From positions 20,214,248-20,278,247 of the forward strand of contig CM068551.1 in the NCBI GenBank assembly GCA_035048495.1: a stretch of DNA of 64,000 nt. Reading direction: 5' to 3'. The notes beneath the pieces are model-generated. The model was given only the letters and a program-made list of their open reading frames with translations, was not told the origin of the DNA and ran no database searches. The DNA comes from Euptelea pleiosperma (Eukaryota > Streptophyta > Magnoliopsida > Ranunculales > Eupteleaceae). This document shows, one piece after another, positions 42,425 through 57,400 of this stretch. The position numbers and the translations under genes are program-made. Position 1 is the first letter of the stretch, and every line of letters starts with the position of its first letter.

Positions 42425-45400
42425 TCACTCCAGCTTTGCACGTTTTGAATGATTTTGCCTCATCCAGTCGAGGCATTCCTCAGCAGTACCAGAGGGATGG
42501 GCAAGCTGCCATTTAAGCAATCTTTGTTGCTGTCAAGGAAGAAATCAGTTAGCATTTTAAGTTCTGTATCAGTTCCTGGTGCAGGAATGAATTTCTTACC
42601 CATTCCCTGACTTGGGGCCCTCCTGTCTTAAGCTGCAATATGCTCATGATATCCTTCCCATTGACCAATGGTTTGATTTCCCACACGTTGTTGAGACCTG
42701 CATAATATGTACACAATTTTCACACCAAGGCTTTTAGTTAGTTAGACACGACGATCAATAATAATTATTCTAGAATATATGGTCACCAGAGAACTGATAG
42801 AACACCTTTACCAAACCATTTCTGTTATCATTCAGTTCCTTGGGAAGCTGAGAACAATTCTAAAGAGCTGCAAAGCATGCAGTACTGCCATCTCACCTTA
42901 AGTGGAATCACATAAAAGATTAGTGATTGATAGATGTGACCTATGTACACGATACTTCAACATCCCTAGCATACCCGTATCCACAAGATAGGATACTGAC
43001 ACTGGTACTGGATATTAAATGGATACTTTTAATATACAATTTTTTTTATTCCTATTTTACTATTGGTTGCCTAGCTCGTAATAACATCGTATATAAGTAG
43101 TATACTTAACAAATCTTCCTGTAAAAAACTTCGCAAAATTCAAAGTTCGATTTAATTTGGCATGATGTAAATGCAAAGAAAAATATGGCACTCAAGCTAT
43201 AAAAAAAATTAAAAAAATAAAAACTAAAAATTAAAGCATGGTATGGATATAATGGATGGGGTAATACCCAAATTAGTATGTGCCCTCAGTTTTGGAAAAT
43301 GAAGAGTAAATATCCCCAGTACGAATGGCCGTATTCATGTAGTCATCCTAAGATGTGACTACATGGCTTCATATATATTTGGGGTAGGCTACATGGGTCT
43401 TGTTTTGCCAGTCAAATCTATTTAGTATGTGTCACCAATCTAAATTGTCCAAACGTTGGTGACAGACCAAAAGTCACATTTTTAACTTTTTAGTTGTGAG
43501 AACCCTCTCTAGTGAATGCAGTATTGACCATTGAATTACACTCTTAGGGCCTTACTTGGACTGCTAATTGTATGAATTTTGGTTGGCATCAATCCAAGGG
43601 AAGTGTAGGGAAAAAATCATGTAAGGTGTACTATCCTACACAACACCTCAAGTGTAGATGCTGAGAGCTCCTAGGACTGTTCTACTTCTCGCATGGATGC
43701 TACTCAAACAATTGGGGGGTGGGGCTGCAACGCAACTACTGCAACAGTCAAGTCAGTCCCAATTCTTTGTGAAAATCTCAAGTACAAATTGTATAGATCA
43801 ATTAGTCATACCTTATGCAGGAGGGGCCTCTATAGGCAAGAGATCTACCCTGTTGTGTATTTATTTGTAGGGGTATTTTTGTCCTTCCCTATTTATTTAG
43901 TCTTTTCTTATTACTAGCTCATGGGAGGGTATACTTGTAATTTGTGTCAAACCAAAGTGAATATAAGCAATTTGGGGAGATCTTTCACTCTTAACGAAGT
44001 GCACTCTCTCTCTTTCTCTCCTCCTCCTCCTCTTCTTTGTTGTTATGATGAAACCCTAGATAAATCTACATGGTATCAGAGTAAGATTGATGTCCACAAT
44101 TTTCTAGTGTATGTCTAAGGTTCATCCTTCAATAGAAAAGTATCAATGAACAGAGCTGATAAACATTGCCAGATGAATAGTTACCCAATGAACAGTGATG
44201 ATGAACAATATCAATCGCAGGGAAAATCGCAAGCTCTGGGGTGCAGTTGTGGTGCTTTGTTGAGTGTTGTGTTCGTAGTTTGTGATCCATGTGACAGGAG
44301 TAAATTGGTTGACCTCGTGTTGTGTTTAGGTGTCTGAAGCTACTTAAAGTTGTCGGAATCATCCGTTCACAATGTTTTCAGGTGCTGGCAATTTTTCTTT
44401 TTTTCTTTTATGTACTTAATAAGACCTATGCATGTAATCCACTCTCAAATTCAGTCTCTTTCAAGTACTGATTTTGCATTTGTCACTCCAAATAGTTGTT
44501 TGTGGTGTTACTGTCTTAGGAGTATGTTTTCAACCTAGTTTCATCATTTCCTAAAATATAAATGCTTGTTTCCTACATTCTTTTGCAATAATCCGGCATT
44601 ATTTCATAGTTTCCAAATATTTTGTAATAATTCTAGGGTTGGCATCTAAATTCAGTCTTTGAGACCCACAAGTGGAGTGCATAAGCACGGAACGAGCCAT
44701 GAACTATAAACTTACATAAACTTCCACAAACTAATTCTGATTTTAACTTTAGAATCCTGCTCGTTATGAGTAACCACAACAACTTCTCATTGTTGAGGTC
44801 TAGATCAAACATTTATCAAAAAAGACACAAAATAATAGTACATCACAAAAATACCAGAGAGGCAATTACAAAAGGTCTAACTCCAAGCGCACAATTCTAG
44901 AGGCAATTGCATAATGGACTTCAAATTCAACTCTAACAAACCCTAACTCACTCTTCAATAGTTGATGTCATCAGCTGCACTGACAGTGACTTGGCGATGG
45001 GTTTGGCAAATAGTGCTGCGGATAATATAAAAAACACCAAAAGCAATGGCACAATAACAACAGCTATACATCAAGAAAAATTAAAGATTGAAATATAGGA
45101 TCAACTATACTTAGGTACCATGTATAGGAAGAAGTGGAACAAATAAGAAGAGAAAGTTAAGAAAGAAAAATAGGAAAATTATTGGCGCTATAAGTTTACA
45201 ACAATTCTCATTCACATAAATGACAGAAATAAGCCAACAAATGGTCTATTTAATAGAGCATTAAACAAATACAGAACTACCACATGTATCATTACTACAT
45301 GAATATCAAATCCACTAGCAAACAAGCATGGAAACGAATTATCCAAGGGATCTTCTAAAGTTATGGTCATAAGTCAAAAGATTTTGACAGATTAGAAGAA

Positions 45401-48400
45401 AAGGTGACAGTGATCACACCTAGTTCGATAATGGCATTTTCGACTCTCCTAAATAATTCTCTGCTCTTGTCCAATTCAAAGTGCCCGTCTGGAAAAGCTT
45501 CAGTATGACCAGAATTGGTGGGGTATAACAATGTGGACATCAACAAAGCAACTCGCCAAAAACCTTTAATTTCCCGTAAAAGCAACCCTGGACAAGTAAA
45601 TGCATATCGTAAACCATAAGACAACTTTACAACTCATAAAAACTTTCATAATCCTCAAACAAGGAACTTTCTAGTAAGCTGGGGGAGTAACTAGTAAACA
45701 ACATGCAATGGGCATATGCAGTTTTCTTGTGCACTTGTGCAGTATACCATTAGATGAGCACAAATTAGACCAAAAAGACTAGACTAGTGGATGTAATCCA
45801 AAAATGTAATATTGGATAACTTTGACTATAAAAATGATATATGATTATCTATATGTAAGTAAATGATTTGCTTGTAGTCATCTAATCAGGTTGACTTTTG
45901 GCCTAAAAAATCTCCTCAGTGTGAGTCATTAATGGCGATCCCAACCTCCTTGGTTGTAAGGAGCATAGGAGGGATCATCTTGGTGTGTTAATACTTAATG
46001 GCATGGTTGAGATCCACCATTCAGTCCCCATTAAGATCTAGCCTGGAAAGCTAACCCAATAAAATGAACCTAAAAACCAATCTACCATATTTATTTGGAA
46101 GGGCAAGTGGTGTTTGGGGTGTGATTGGACGGTAGCCATAAAAAAATTTTACATTCCTCTAATAAGGAAGTTGCTAATGAGTTTGGAATAACATGAGAAA
46201 GCAAAAAAATAAAAATAAATAGTCAAGGTATGCCATTACAACTGAAAAAGGTTCATGCTGTACATAGGATATATATCTTATAGGCATGTTGGCTTATTAT
46301 TATATAGGACGATCCAAAACCTTTTTGGCCTTCCTCTTGTCGTCTTAGAGCCTTCAATCCGCACCTGGGCCACTATATTCTGACACGCCTAATGACACAC
46401 CCATGTGGGGCCCACATAGAGATGAGTTAAGGGCTGATTTTTAGTGAGGATCTCCTCACCAAGGAGATCATATTTACAAAAAATCAGCTCATTCTAAGAA
46501 AAAATTAGCCCTATCAAAAGTGCACTTAAAGTTAACGGTAAAACGGAGTCCAGAATTTTTCAACTTGTAAGTTGTTTGTAACCCATTTTTCGTAGGGTTA
46601 GAAATGTCTGAATAAGCTCATTTTTCATGAAATCAGCCCTTAACTCATCTCCATGTGGTCTCTTCTGAAACTTCTAACCCTATCAAATGTGAACTTAAAG
46701 TTAATGGTGAAAATGGATGATCCAGAATTTTTCAACTTGCATTCCACCTTTCATAAGGCTTCAAATGTCGGAATGGGATGATCTTTGTTGAGGATGATCC
46801 CCATGGTGAGGATTATCTCACCAAAAATCAGCCCTTAACCCATCTCCATGTGGGTCCAACGACCGTGTCATTGTATGTGTCACAAACCATGTGTCAATCT
46901 ATCCCATGTATATATGTGTGTGTGTGTGTGATCAATTAGAGTAATTGTATGCACATGTGAAAGATAAATTAGTTTATATTTTGTAAGTGTATAGGTGAAG
47001 ATATTATTTTACGCTAATTATATCTACATTCAACTGATGTCCGTACAGCTGGTATCAGACGTAATGCGGTCAACTTTGAGGATTCCAAATTGGGTTTTTT
47101 TTTTTTTGAAATTGTGGGTATCCGGGCCTCTTAAGAGCACCCGACTAGTCCCCCGGGGCATGATAGTCACCCCTTCCACACATGCCGGAGTGTACTGGAA
47201 GAGTTAATGTGGACAGAGCCACTTATTACCCTCTACTCTTTCCAGGGGGGTGGCCCCAAGGAGAGTTGAACTCAGTACCTCCTACTTTTTGGAGTGGAGT
47301 CCTGGCCATCTCCAAATTGGGTTTCTACTAGCTACGTTCTGTTGATGCCTACACGCCAAATGATTTTCTAGCCCCTGCTGACATTCAATGGAAACTCTAG
47401 AACAGAAATGTTTTCACTTGTATGTTGTATCAATATGCTCATGTTTATTTCTGAGGATTATTGCTAGGGTGGGTTTGACGAACTTCGAAATACCCAGTGC
47501 AGAGGAATTGGATCCAGCTCATGCTGTTGACTTCTAAGAAAGTTATGATGGCTATGGCTCCATATCTGTAGCCATAGGTTGTGCTGATATTGGATGTGGA
47601 TGGGATCTTGATTGTGATCAGTTCAGTTCAGTCATACTGCCAAGACCTGCTGGTATTAAACCCTGATCCTGTGTCCAACCAGAATATCAAATAAGAAATG
47701 CCCCTAGATATATTGAAACTGCCAAGACAATACCATAAGCTACCCAAGATGCTGCAAACTAAACCAAAACCCATAATGACTCAAATGGAGACAGAAAAAC
47801 AATAGTTGGCCCACCCACACGGGTTTTCAGGCAACAAAAATTATTTTTTTCTTAACATCATGACACGACGTAAACCCAAATTACACTTGCTTAAGGGAGG
47901 ATGATTTACGTTCATAACAGCGACTTTCAGGGTCTTATTCAAAGAGTGCCATGTCTGAAAAGCACTCCAACTTTGAGAGCGATAATTTCATTGATCTCAA
48001 AATACAGGAACCAACAATTTAATTAGTGATTTCCCACACTTAAAATACATATTCTAAGATTATTCTGTGTCTTCAAAGCCCTCAAAGCGATGACAGTTGA
48101 GAAGTCCGTATCTCATTTCTTTTTCAATAGCATGTCAATTTGCCACATTTTTCTTGAGGAATATTGTTAGTGTTTGATGAATTTTATAATAACCTACACA
48201 TTAAATTGGATTCAATCATTTCATGGGTATCCAGGTGACACCTAGATATTGGTACTGGATACTGCATGGATACATACAGCATAATTTATTTATTTTTCAA
48301 TTTCCTAATGTACGTCATTCTCTTTAACTCCTAATGATTTTATTATTTGTTTTGTAAATGAAAATTACAAATAGTATATTATAAAATATCTTACTATAAG

Positions 48401-51400
48401 ACATTACAAGGTATCACAAGTTCACTTCAATTTGGCATGGTGTAGAGACTAAAGTGATATTGAAGATTAAAAACATTATGTTAACATCTTCAATGGGAAT
48501 CTGGGATACTCATATTCATATCCATATCCTAGATCTCGGAGCATGAAGAGTCATATAAGCGGGCCTTGCATCGATGTCTGCATCCATATTTGGACATTTC
48601 AGGGTGACAACTTAAAAAGATTGTTCAAAGATTCTAATAGCTCCTTCAAATGCCAGTGAAATCCAATGGTTTTTAGAAATGCCACAATAGAGTCCAAGAT
48701 TGCAATTTAATTATAGATTTCCCATTAGTTTGAAAAACTCCTCTTGTCCTTGTAGCTGAGAAATGCACAATTCAAATTGTGAATAATAATAATATTTCCT
48801 CTGGAACGCGTGAAGGTCTTATCATAGTAGACTATTGTTGGATGTGTCGGCGTGAAGGTGAAACTATTGATCATCTCATGTTACATTACGTTGTAGCGTC
48901 TGGGGTCTGGTCTTCATTCCTCTATGAGTTTGGGATGACTTGGGTGATGTCGGGTTCTCTCCTGGATCTCTTACTCAGTTGGCGGTCTAATGCTTCCTCC
49001 TCTCGAGGGAACATTCTTTGGCGGATGCTGCCTTTTGCCATAGTGTGGGACTATGGAAGGAGAGAAACCAAAGAGCTTTTGAAGGCAAGAATGTAGATGA
49101 AGCTTCGATTGTCCTCAACATTAAGGGGTTACTGTTTTTATGGTCCAAGGCGTTCTCGAAGTGTAGGGGGCTATTCTTTGAAGACTTTTTTTTTCGCATG
49201 GACTTTCTTCGGCATAGGGATTGATGTTAGCGTTTCTCCCTGGGTTGGGTGGCTGGGGTTTGTATCGCTTTGGGTATGCTTAGGCTTTTAGTAGGTTATC
49301 TCGACCTCTATTAAGCGTCGGCGCTTTTACGCATCGTCTTCTTTTGTTTATTAATAAAGCTTTCACTTATCAAAAGAATAATAACAATAATATTTCCAAC
49401 AAGCTTACCTAATACACAAATCATATATTCTAAAAACCTTCACAAAGTTGAGATTTTTAATGAGCACCTCATGAAGTTTCAATAATTGAGAGCAATGTTT
49501 TTAAACGTGGAGGTGCTTCAATGCCTAAAGTGTGAGGTGTAAGCCTCAAGGCATGGGGCGTAAGCCTCACAAGCAAGCCTTTTAAAATGAATACTAAAAA
49601 TAAAAAGTAAATAATAATAATATAAATTCAATAAAAAAAATTTAGGAAAAATTATTTAAATAAACATTGATCCATCTAGCATAGACAAATGTTTTTGTTG
49701 GAGTTATTTAACTAAAACTAGAGGGAAAACAAAAAGAGAAAATAAATTGAACATTTTAAGCTAAGACAACCTTAAATCACCACCACCAACATATGCACGT
49801 AAGGTGAATGCCTCTGACATGTGATGTTAAAAAAGGTGTAAAAACTACATCCAATTTATAGCCTTAGAGGATGAGCCATATGCCTCACGAGCTTTTTCGC
49901 TTCTTTAATAAGCCTCAAGGCTTTCTTAGGGGTGTCAATTTTACCCGTTTAACCGGAACCGAAAACACCGGTTCTGGTTCCACATTTTTGGGAACCGATT
50001 AAAAAGTAACCAGAACCAGAACCGAACCGACAATAACGGTTCCGGTTCTAGGTAGCCAAATATGGAACCGAAACCGATAAGAACCGGTACCAATAAATAA
50101 ATATAGAGTAAAAATTCCCATATTCTCAAGATTTGGCCCAATATACCCGGAACCGGAACCGACATAAATACATAATCGGTTCCGGTTCCGGATCCATCAC
50201 TTTGAGAACCGGAACCGTTAATGAACCGGAACCGATTGTTCCGGTTCTGGTCACCTTAGGAACCGAACCGGAACCGACCCGTTGACACCCCTAGGCGTTC
50301 TGCGAAAGCCTTCCCTGAGGCGAGCCTCAAACGCCTTTTATAACATTGACTAAGAAAAAAAAATCATTTTATTTAGAAACCATATACACAAGGATTGAAG
50401 TGAATGGAGGTGTCTAGTCTAGTGTAGCCTAATTAATGTCTTTAAACTCTAGCTATTGACCAACCTGTGATATGGATCTTTTTCCAAGATACGCTAAGCA
50501 TTTGAACTGGGATACCAGCCCAAAAGTAAGCAAATATACATCGATCCAAAATATAGGAAGAGGTGTTTCTCCTTTCGGCAAACTTTAGATAATGAGCAAA
50601 CTAGGCAATCCCATAAATTGATTTTTCTTCGAGAAATAAGATTTTATTTCACAAGGAAAATCATGGTGTGTCAAATACATCTTTCCCTCCCCACATAGGT
50701 CGCTCTAATTTATCCTAGACCTCCCAAAAAAATGCCCTTTACAAGGGAGAAGCACATTAAGTGGTGTAAACATACTTATCAAATGAAAGTTTTCTATTCC
50801 TCTAATGGTATACAACAGGCGTAGATATCATATGGTCATGTTCATAACGATGTCGCCACTGGACATAAGAGAACTAGAGAATCAACTATCTATCATAGAG
50901 ATGGGGCAATGAGAAGCAACACATTTTTGAGTGTAAGGTAAGACCAGTGAGTACTTAAAGGAGAGAACCAAATAAGGAAAAGCAGATTTTCAAGAGAGGT
51001 AAAAACCTTGAACCACTCTAAGAGGTGCTATAACCACACCTCCCCTTTTCCCAAATGGTTGGAATGAACATAAGTTGTGATTCTATCCTCAAAACGTTAT
51101 CTTCCTTCTAGGGGTATGCACTTGAATAATAAGGTTATTATTATGCAGTGCAAAAAACGGTTGACTCTATAAAAGATGCGAACACTGAATAGATTAATCC
51201 CTGATAGCAACTGATAACATTTGAAGTGTCAAAATTGAATTAAGAACAAGCCAATTAGCAATCAGGTAATTCGAAAGAGTGTACCTGAAGCATTGCTATA
51301 GACAACAATTAATAGAAAAACATAAAAGCAAATTGTGGTCTAAAGAAAATCGCCGACAGTGTAAAGAAGATAATGTATTAGATATTTCTGAACCTGCCAA

Positions 51401-54400
51401 TATTCGTCGTCTTGAAGTGACTGGTACATCAAGATATTCTCCAGAATCACCTTCAACAACTTCTATGTCCTCGCTAGATGCCATGAAAGGAATCAAGGAT
51501 ATGAATCTTTCTGATGCACTGTGTAAATTTATCACCTAACAAAAAGAAGATATTATATTCAAAAGCATCGCATGACGACAATTCAAGATATATCCTACTA
51601 GACAAAGATAACATATGGATCATGTTAGAGTTCTTAGGTTATTTCCTTTATGTTTATATTACATAGTTGGGCTTTATGTAGAGTGTGGGGCCCATATGTT
51701 CTATTAATGTAAGTGGGCCCACACCACTTAAGTGACTAATATATATATCACAATGAGGAGGCCAAACTATCTAAGTTTGTGACTCGCTCTCTTCCTCTCC
51801 TCTTCTCTTCTCTTTCTTCTCTCAAACCCTAGGACTTTACTTCTAATAGATCAAAATACAAAACCATAGAATGCTAACAAGCATGTTAAACATAGGGAGA
51901 AGAAAAAGAAATATAGACTACTGATCGAAGAAAAAAAGGGGGGGAAAGCCTAAACTGACCGTTTCTGGATCACTAGCTTTCAGCTTGAGAGAATTCCGAA
52001 AGATGTAATTGACAACGGGAATCTGTAGAGAAGGTAAGCCTTGCTCAATTTTGAACTGAAGGATGCAAAGATACTCTAGGAACAATATAGTAAAATAGAA
52101 TAAAAATCTCAGACGGAGCTCAGATGGATATTACGTACAATTATGAACATAAAAAACATAATCAACAAATAATCCAACATACTCCAAAAGAAATAAGTAA
52201 CAAAGGGGAGGCAGAAGCTCAATTTGTATGATGCCAATTGACTATTTTTAAAAAAGGATAAAGGATTAAGAAACCAAGCTAAAACCTCTACCGAAAGTGC
52301 TACACCACTGAACATGGTGTCTAAGCAATGCAGTTCTACAAACCAACAAATAATCACAAGAGATCATGAATGTTTACTGTTAATCAAGTGATAATCTTTA
52401 AGAAGTAGAAGCTTCGAGGTAGAGAGAATTTCCCTGAGCTTGATTGCACTGTAGCTCAAGCAAAATATACATAGGCTTGATTATAATATCAAGCTCCACC
52501 ACAAGGACATGATTGTGAAGTAGCTCAAGCAAACCAACACGATCACCGATGATTTTATCATCTTTGGGATCCCACATCAGCATTCATCATTTTCTACATT
52601 TTTTTCAATCGTCCTCGCAATTGGAAAAAGATGGTCTAAGTCATGGTTCAAAGTATCGGGCAATACCGAAATATTTCGCCCGTATTGTACCGGTATCGCC
52701 CTTTCGTTCGTATCGACCGAAACTTTCGTAACCATAAACAGTAAACTCCCATCAAATTGCAACCTTTTCAGAAATGATTTGTTGTTTGCAACAAAATGAC
52801 AATCAATAACTCACCAAAGCAACAAAAAAAAAGCATAAAACGAGGGGTGAGGGAGTCATTTCAGTTTCATGAAGTTTCATCCAAAACCGAAAGATACTGT
52901 GTACTTAGAAGTTTGAACCATGGTCCAAGTCAATGTACTTTCTCTACCAACCCTCCCTAGCGCCGGCTTTGAATTACAGAAAAAGAGCAAGATAGGGCAT
53001 AGATTGGGACTTAGTTGTAGGAAACTCCTATGTAGGGTGACGTTCCCGCTCTAGAACCGTGCTACCACACTTCTTACTTGGGAACTTTTCAGACTCGCGA
53101 TTCTAAGTTGATGGAAACCCTGACTTGTTTGAGACTGACTCTTAACTCGCTAAACAACAAGTATTTGACAAGATATTTCGTAAGCCAAGTTTGATGATTC
53201 TCTTATGGATTGGGCATGGAGGTTGTGTGCAAAAATAACATACAAGTCCATGCCAAAGTTTTGTATCAAGTAGAAGAAACAAACGAGTGATATCTTGAAC
53301 TCCCAAAAATGTACAAAATTATTCAGTTCCAAAATCCAAAAAGTGCCTCTAAAGATGTGGCGTGTGAATGAGGCACTTCAATGGCCTAAAGCATGAGGTG
53401 TAAGCCTCACAAGCACCCCATTTTTTTAAATCAATAAAATTTAATTATAATAAATAAATAAGGTGAATTGAGAATAAAAATAAGATAATGAGAAAAAAAA
53501 AAATTGAAATATAATTATAAGTGTTAACAATTCAGTTTTTGAAGTTTAATAATATCAAATAAAAAATTAAAAAATCCATAACCATCCTAATTTGAATCCA
53601 CCAATGTCGAGCTTTAGCCTTGTATGGTGGGTCCCAAGCCAAAATGAAGGAGCATTGCCCGAGATTGGCAGCCGATGGGAAATTTTTGCCAAATATTTTC
53701 AATTTTTTTTAAAAGAATTGAATCGTCGAACAGTATTCATTCTGCTGACCATAAATAATTGGGATAGGGCAATGTTAATAATGGCAATGACTCCCTAATT
53801 ACAAGTTCTCAACTTTGTGTCGCATACCAGAAGAGCAAAACATAAATCCACTTTATTTGGAGAGGAAAGAGATGTTTGACTTTTTTTATTTAACCTACAA
53901 TAGTTTGTTAATGCTAACTAATGATTAGGAGGGAGAAAAAACAAAATAAATCCATTTTTTTATGTTGCAGTAATCCAAGTTACCCCCACACATGCACGTG
54001 AGGTGCCTGCTTCTAACAAGAGTTGTTAAAAAGGGCATAATAAGTGTGAAGCATATGCCTTTCTAAAAAGCTCAATGGATGAAGCAGTACACCTCACGAG
54101 CATTTATACTTTTCCAATACACCTCAGGGTGTTTCAAAGATGCATCACCTCAAGAAGCGCATTGCCTAGAATACCTTTCAAAATGTTGATCTAAACCAAT
54201 TATCATTTTTAGTCGGTCCCTAAACCGAGAGGTAAGAAAAAACCTTCATTTCAGATGTATTCTGGGTGTTTCACATATGACTGTTTGTGATAGCTGTAAG
54301 GGTAAGATGCAATGGGAGGTGCCTAGTGTTGAGATGAATGTCTCTCAACATTCTTGGCCAGATGTTGCTGCCATACCTCTGGATCCCAAATGTTGTGCAA

Positions 54401-57400
54401 GAAGGCTCTGTATTGTACTGATATGATATTTGGTAAATCATATGATCTGTGTTGACATCAAAAGCAACTAACAAGTGAAACAAGAAAAGACCTAATATAA
54501 GGATGAGGGTCCTACTCAAGACCTATAGACATTCAGAGTAATCATCGTGATCAAGCAACAGCGGGAATAGAGATTGAGGGAGTAAGGAGTGGAGAAGGAA
54601 TTTGAAAACAGAAGACCGTTAAGAATTTCAGAAGATCAAGAAAACCATACTCAATTTAAGAAATTCAAACAAATTCAATTATCGACACATATATGTGGTA
54701 GAATCTAAATCTCAGATGGGTTTGTCTATTTAATGCCCTCGCAAATAGGGGTATTCAGCCCTAAACTCAGTGTAAATCATGTCACCACTAATGAAGCTTT
54801 GTTTCAAGTGGCAAGAATCTAAAACTCTTCAGAGTATAATAACAAAAAGTTAACATATCTAACCTTCCTCCAACATGAGTTGTACTTGTAACAGCAGATT
54901 CGGGTAATACTTCTGTCCTCCATAATCAACTTGGTGTTAACAATTCATATATTGAGAATATTGATGACAAGACCTCCAACTTGGGGATAATAGAATGAGA
55001 CAAAAAAGAAAAGAAAAAAATGGGGATCCCATAAAGGACCTTCGCCATGATTTTGAAAGAACTCCAATAGTGGCTCACCCAATCTGGGGAATTTGCATAA
55101 ACCCTTTAATTTCAATTACTAAACATATTGCCTACTAATCTTTGGAGCAGCTAAACTAAAGAAGATGCTTAGATTGAGTTTTATTTGAAAGGCTTGGAGT
55201 GTAAGGTAGATATCATCTTCAGGCAATTGGCACGTTCTGTAGGGAAGCAAACTGCTACTTTGTAGTTTGTATAGTCTCTAAGTGCGTACTTACAACAATT
55301 TCAGTTCCCAAGTCTACGAAGACCAGGATTAGAAATCTACTTCAGGGATCTTTTTTCAAGTATGGAACCTAAAGATGAAGAAAATCCAATTGAGTAGCTT
55401 GGACTCAGCTTCTCACGCAAACAAGAGGGCAGTTCAGAAATAAAGAAGATTGAAGATATTGGTACAATCTGAATTATGATGTCATGCTGGACTTTGATTA
55501 GGGTAATTATCTTTGCTGGTCATAAAGAATATACGATGTTGAATGCTTCTCCATTAACCAGTTGACCTACGATTTGAAAAGTAATATGAAAGATAATGAA
55601 CCTTGTATTTTTAAAATGAAGATAGCTAGTTGGAAATGGTTCTAGTGGTTTGTTCTTTCAGGATGAGACTACTGGTGGGCCAGTCTATGACAAAGATTTC
55701 ATCAAATAGATTCAAGAATACTAGCCTGATTAATAGGTTAGGAAATGATGAATAAGTTGCAGAAATTGTTGGTATCATGATTAGTGTCCAAAAAGTGGAG
55801 TATGTTAATATGGACAGCAGATTTTGGAGGCAAACTTACTATCAAATCTGCATGAAATATTTGTAAATTTCATTGTACATTAATGTAGTGTGGGATTAGA
55901 CAATGGACCAACTTTGGGCTGTTTGCTAGGCGAGATGTCAACAGTTGTACCAATGAAAAGACATAGAGCTTATACAGATTAATGCTCATTTAGTAAAGTA
56001 AAAAACCATTAATATACATGTAAACTTTTTTTTTGATATACATGTAAACTCACAACTAGATATTAAATTAAATAAAATGTAACAAAAGAAAATGAGCAAG
56101 GCTACCTTTTTGGCTTTGTTGTCTGTATATACAGATTTTCTAAGTGGAAGAAACAGTGCACCATACAAGTAAAGCCTTCTCTGTTCATCCTAAAATTCAC
56201 ATGGAAAATATAATAATAATTAAAACCTTACCATAAGCTAACCAAATAAAGAAGTAAATACAAATTGAAACTACATCGTGACAAAGGAGAAATTACTCGG
56301 GCATACTGCTATTAAAAAAAGAAAAGAAAAGAAGCGAATAAACCAGAGATACAAGTATTTGACTATGATCACAAAAGGAGAGTCAATAAGAAATCCGTGT
56401 GGTCTTAAAAGCCATCTTTCAAATCCACAGTGTTAACTGATGCAAAGGATTTCAAGCCAACTAGAGAGAAATTCTCATACAACTATAAGATGTAGAAGCA
56501 GTTGTAGAAGCAACATCAGCTCAATGTATGGACATTTTCTTGGTGTGTAATTGCTACATGTCTGAGTCCCCACATTCTGACTCAGACTTCTATGTGTATG
56601 TGCATCAATATCTAAGACACTGGTGGTCTTATAGTGAAATTCGTTTTTCACCGGCTACCAAGTTGCGGGTCACCATGATATCATTCACCTTTTACCAAGA
56701 TGTCATGGCCTCCAGGCCAACAGCTTTGACTCTCTTCATAATGTCATGTGCTCCTGAGGCTATAGTGCCATTCACCTTCTTTGTGACTTTAAACTTTTCT
56801 TATAGAAGTTCCACATGAGTCAACGCAGAGCCATCTCAGATATGGGGAAAACAGCAATCAGATTGCATGTTAAGGCATTAAAAAATGTTGAGCTAGAATT
56901 AGAAGTTATAGAAGGGACCATACTGGTGAACCAACACCAATAGGTCACGCATAGCATCAACTGGCCAAGGTAGACAATAAGAGGAGACTTCATGGTGGCT
57001 GTGGAGGAGTTTCAGCAGGAGGGTTTCTAGATATTTGGTCCAATAGTACTTTCCTAATTCTTATTCCAAAGAAACAAGGAGTTGTGGACATCTCAGACTT
57101 CAGACCAATCAGTTTGGTGGGGAGTTTCTACAAGGTTCTTGCCAAAGTCCTTGCCACCAGGATTAGGGAGGTGCTTTCAAGGATCAGGGCTGATTTCCAC
57201 TTCGCAGGGTGTTTTGTCTATGGGAGACAGATATTGGAGGGGTCTTGGTTGCAAACAAAAGCATTGATGCAAGGATCAGGTCGCGAGAGCCTAGTATCGT
57301 TTGCAAGATTGATTTGGAGAAAGCCTGTGATCATTTCTATTGGGACTTCTTGGATTATTTATTGGAGAGAATGGATTTTGGCTAAATTTGGAGGAAATGG

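Noticed and set aside
42955..43420. Possible gene exon with conserved partner at 48215-48615
   Set aside because: Similarity is of repeat type with no shared reading frame.
47050..47060. Second copia primer-binding site (tggtatcagac)
   Set aside because: The core matches, but the preceding sequence has no LTR end or LTR-like content; the SINE target site directly follows. Chance match is likely.
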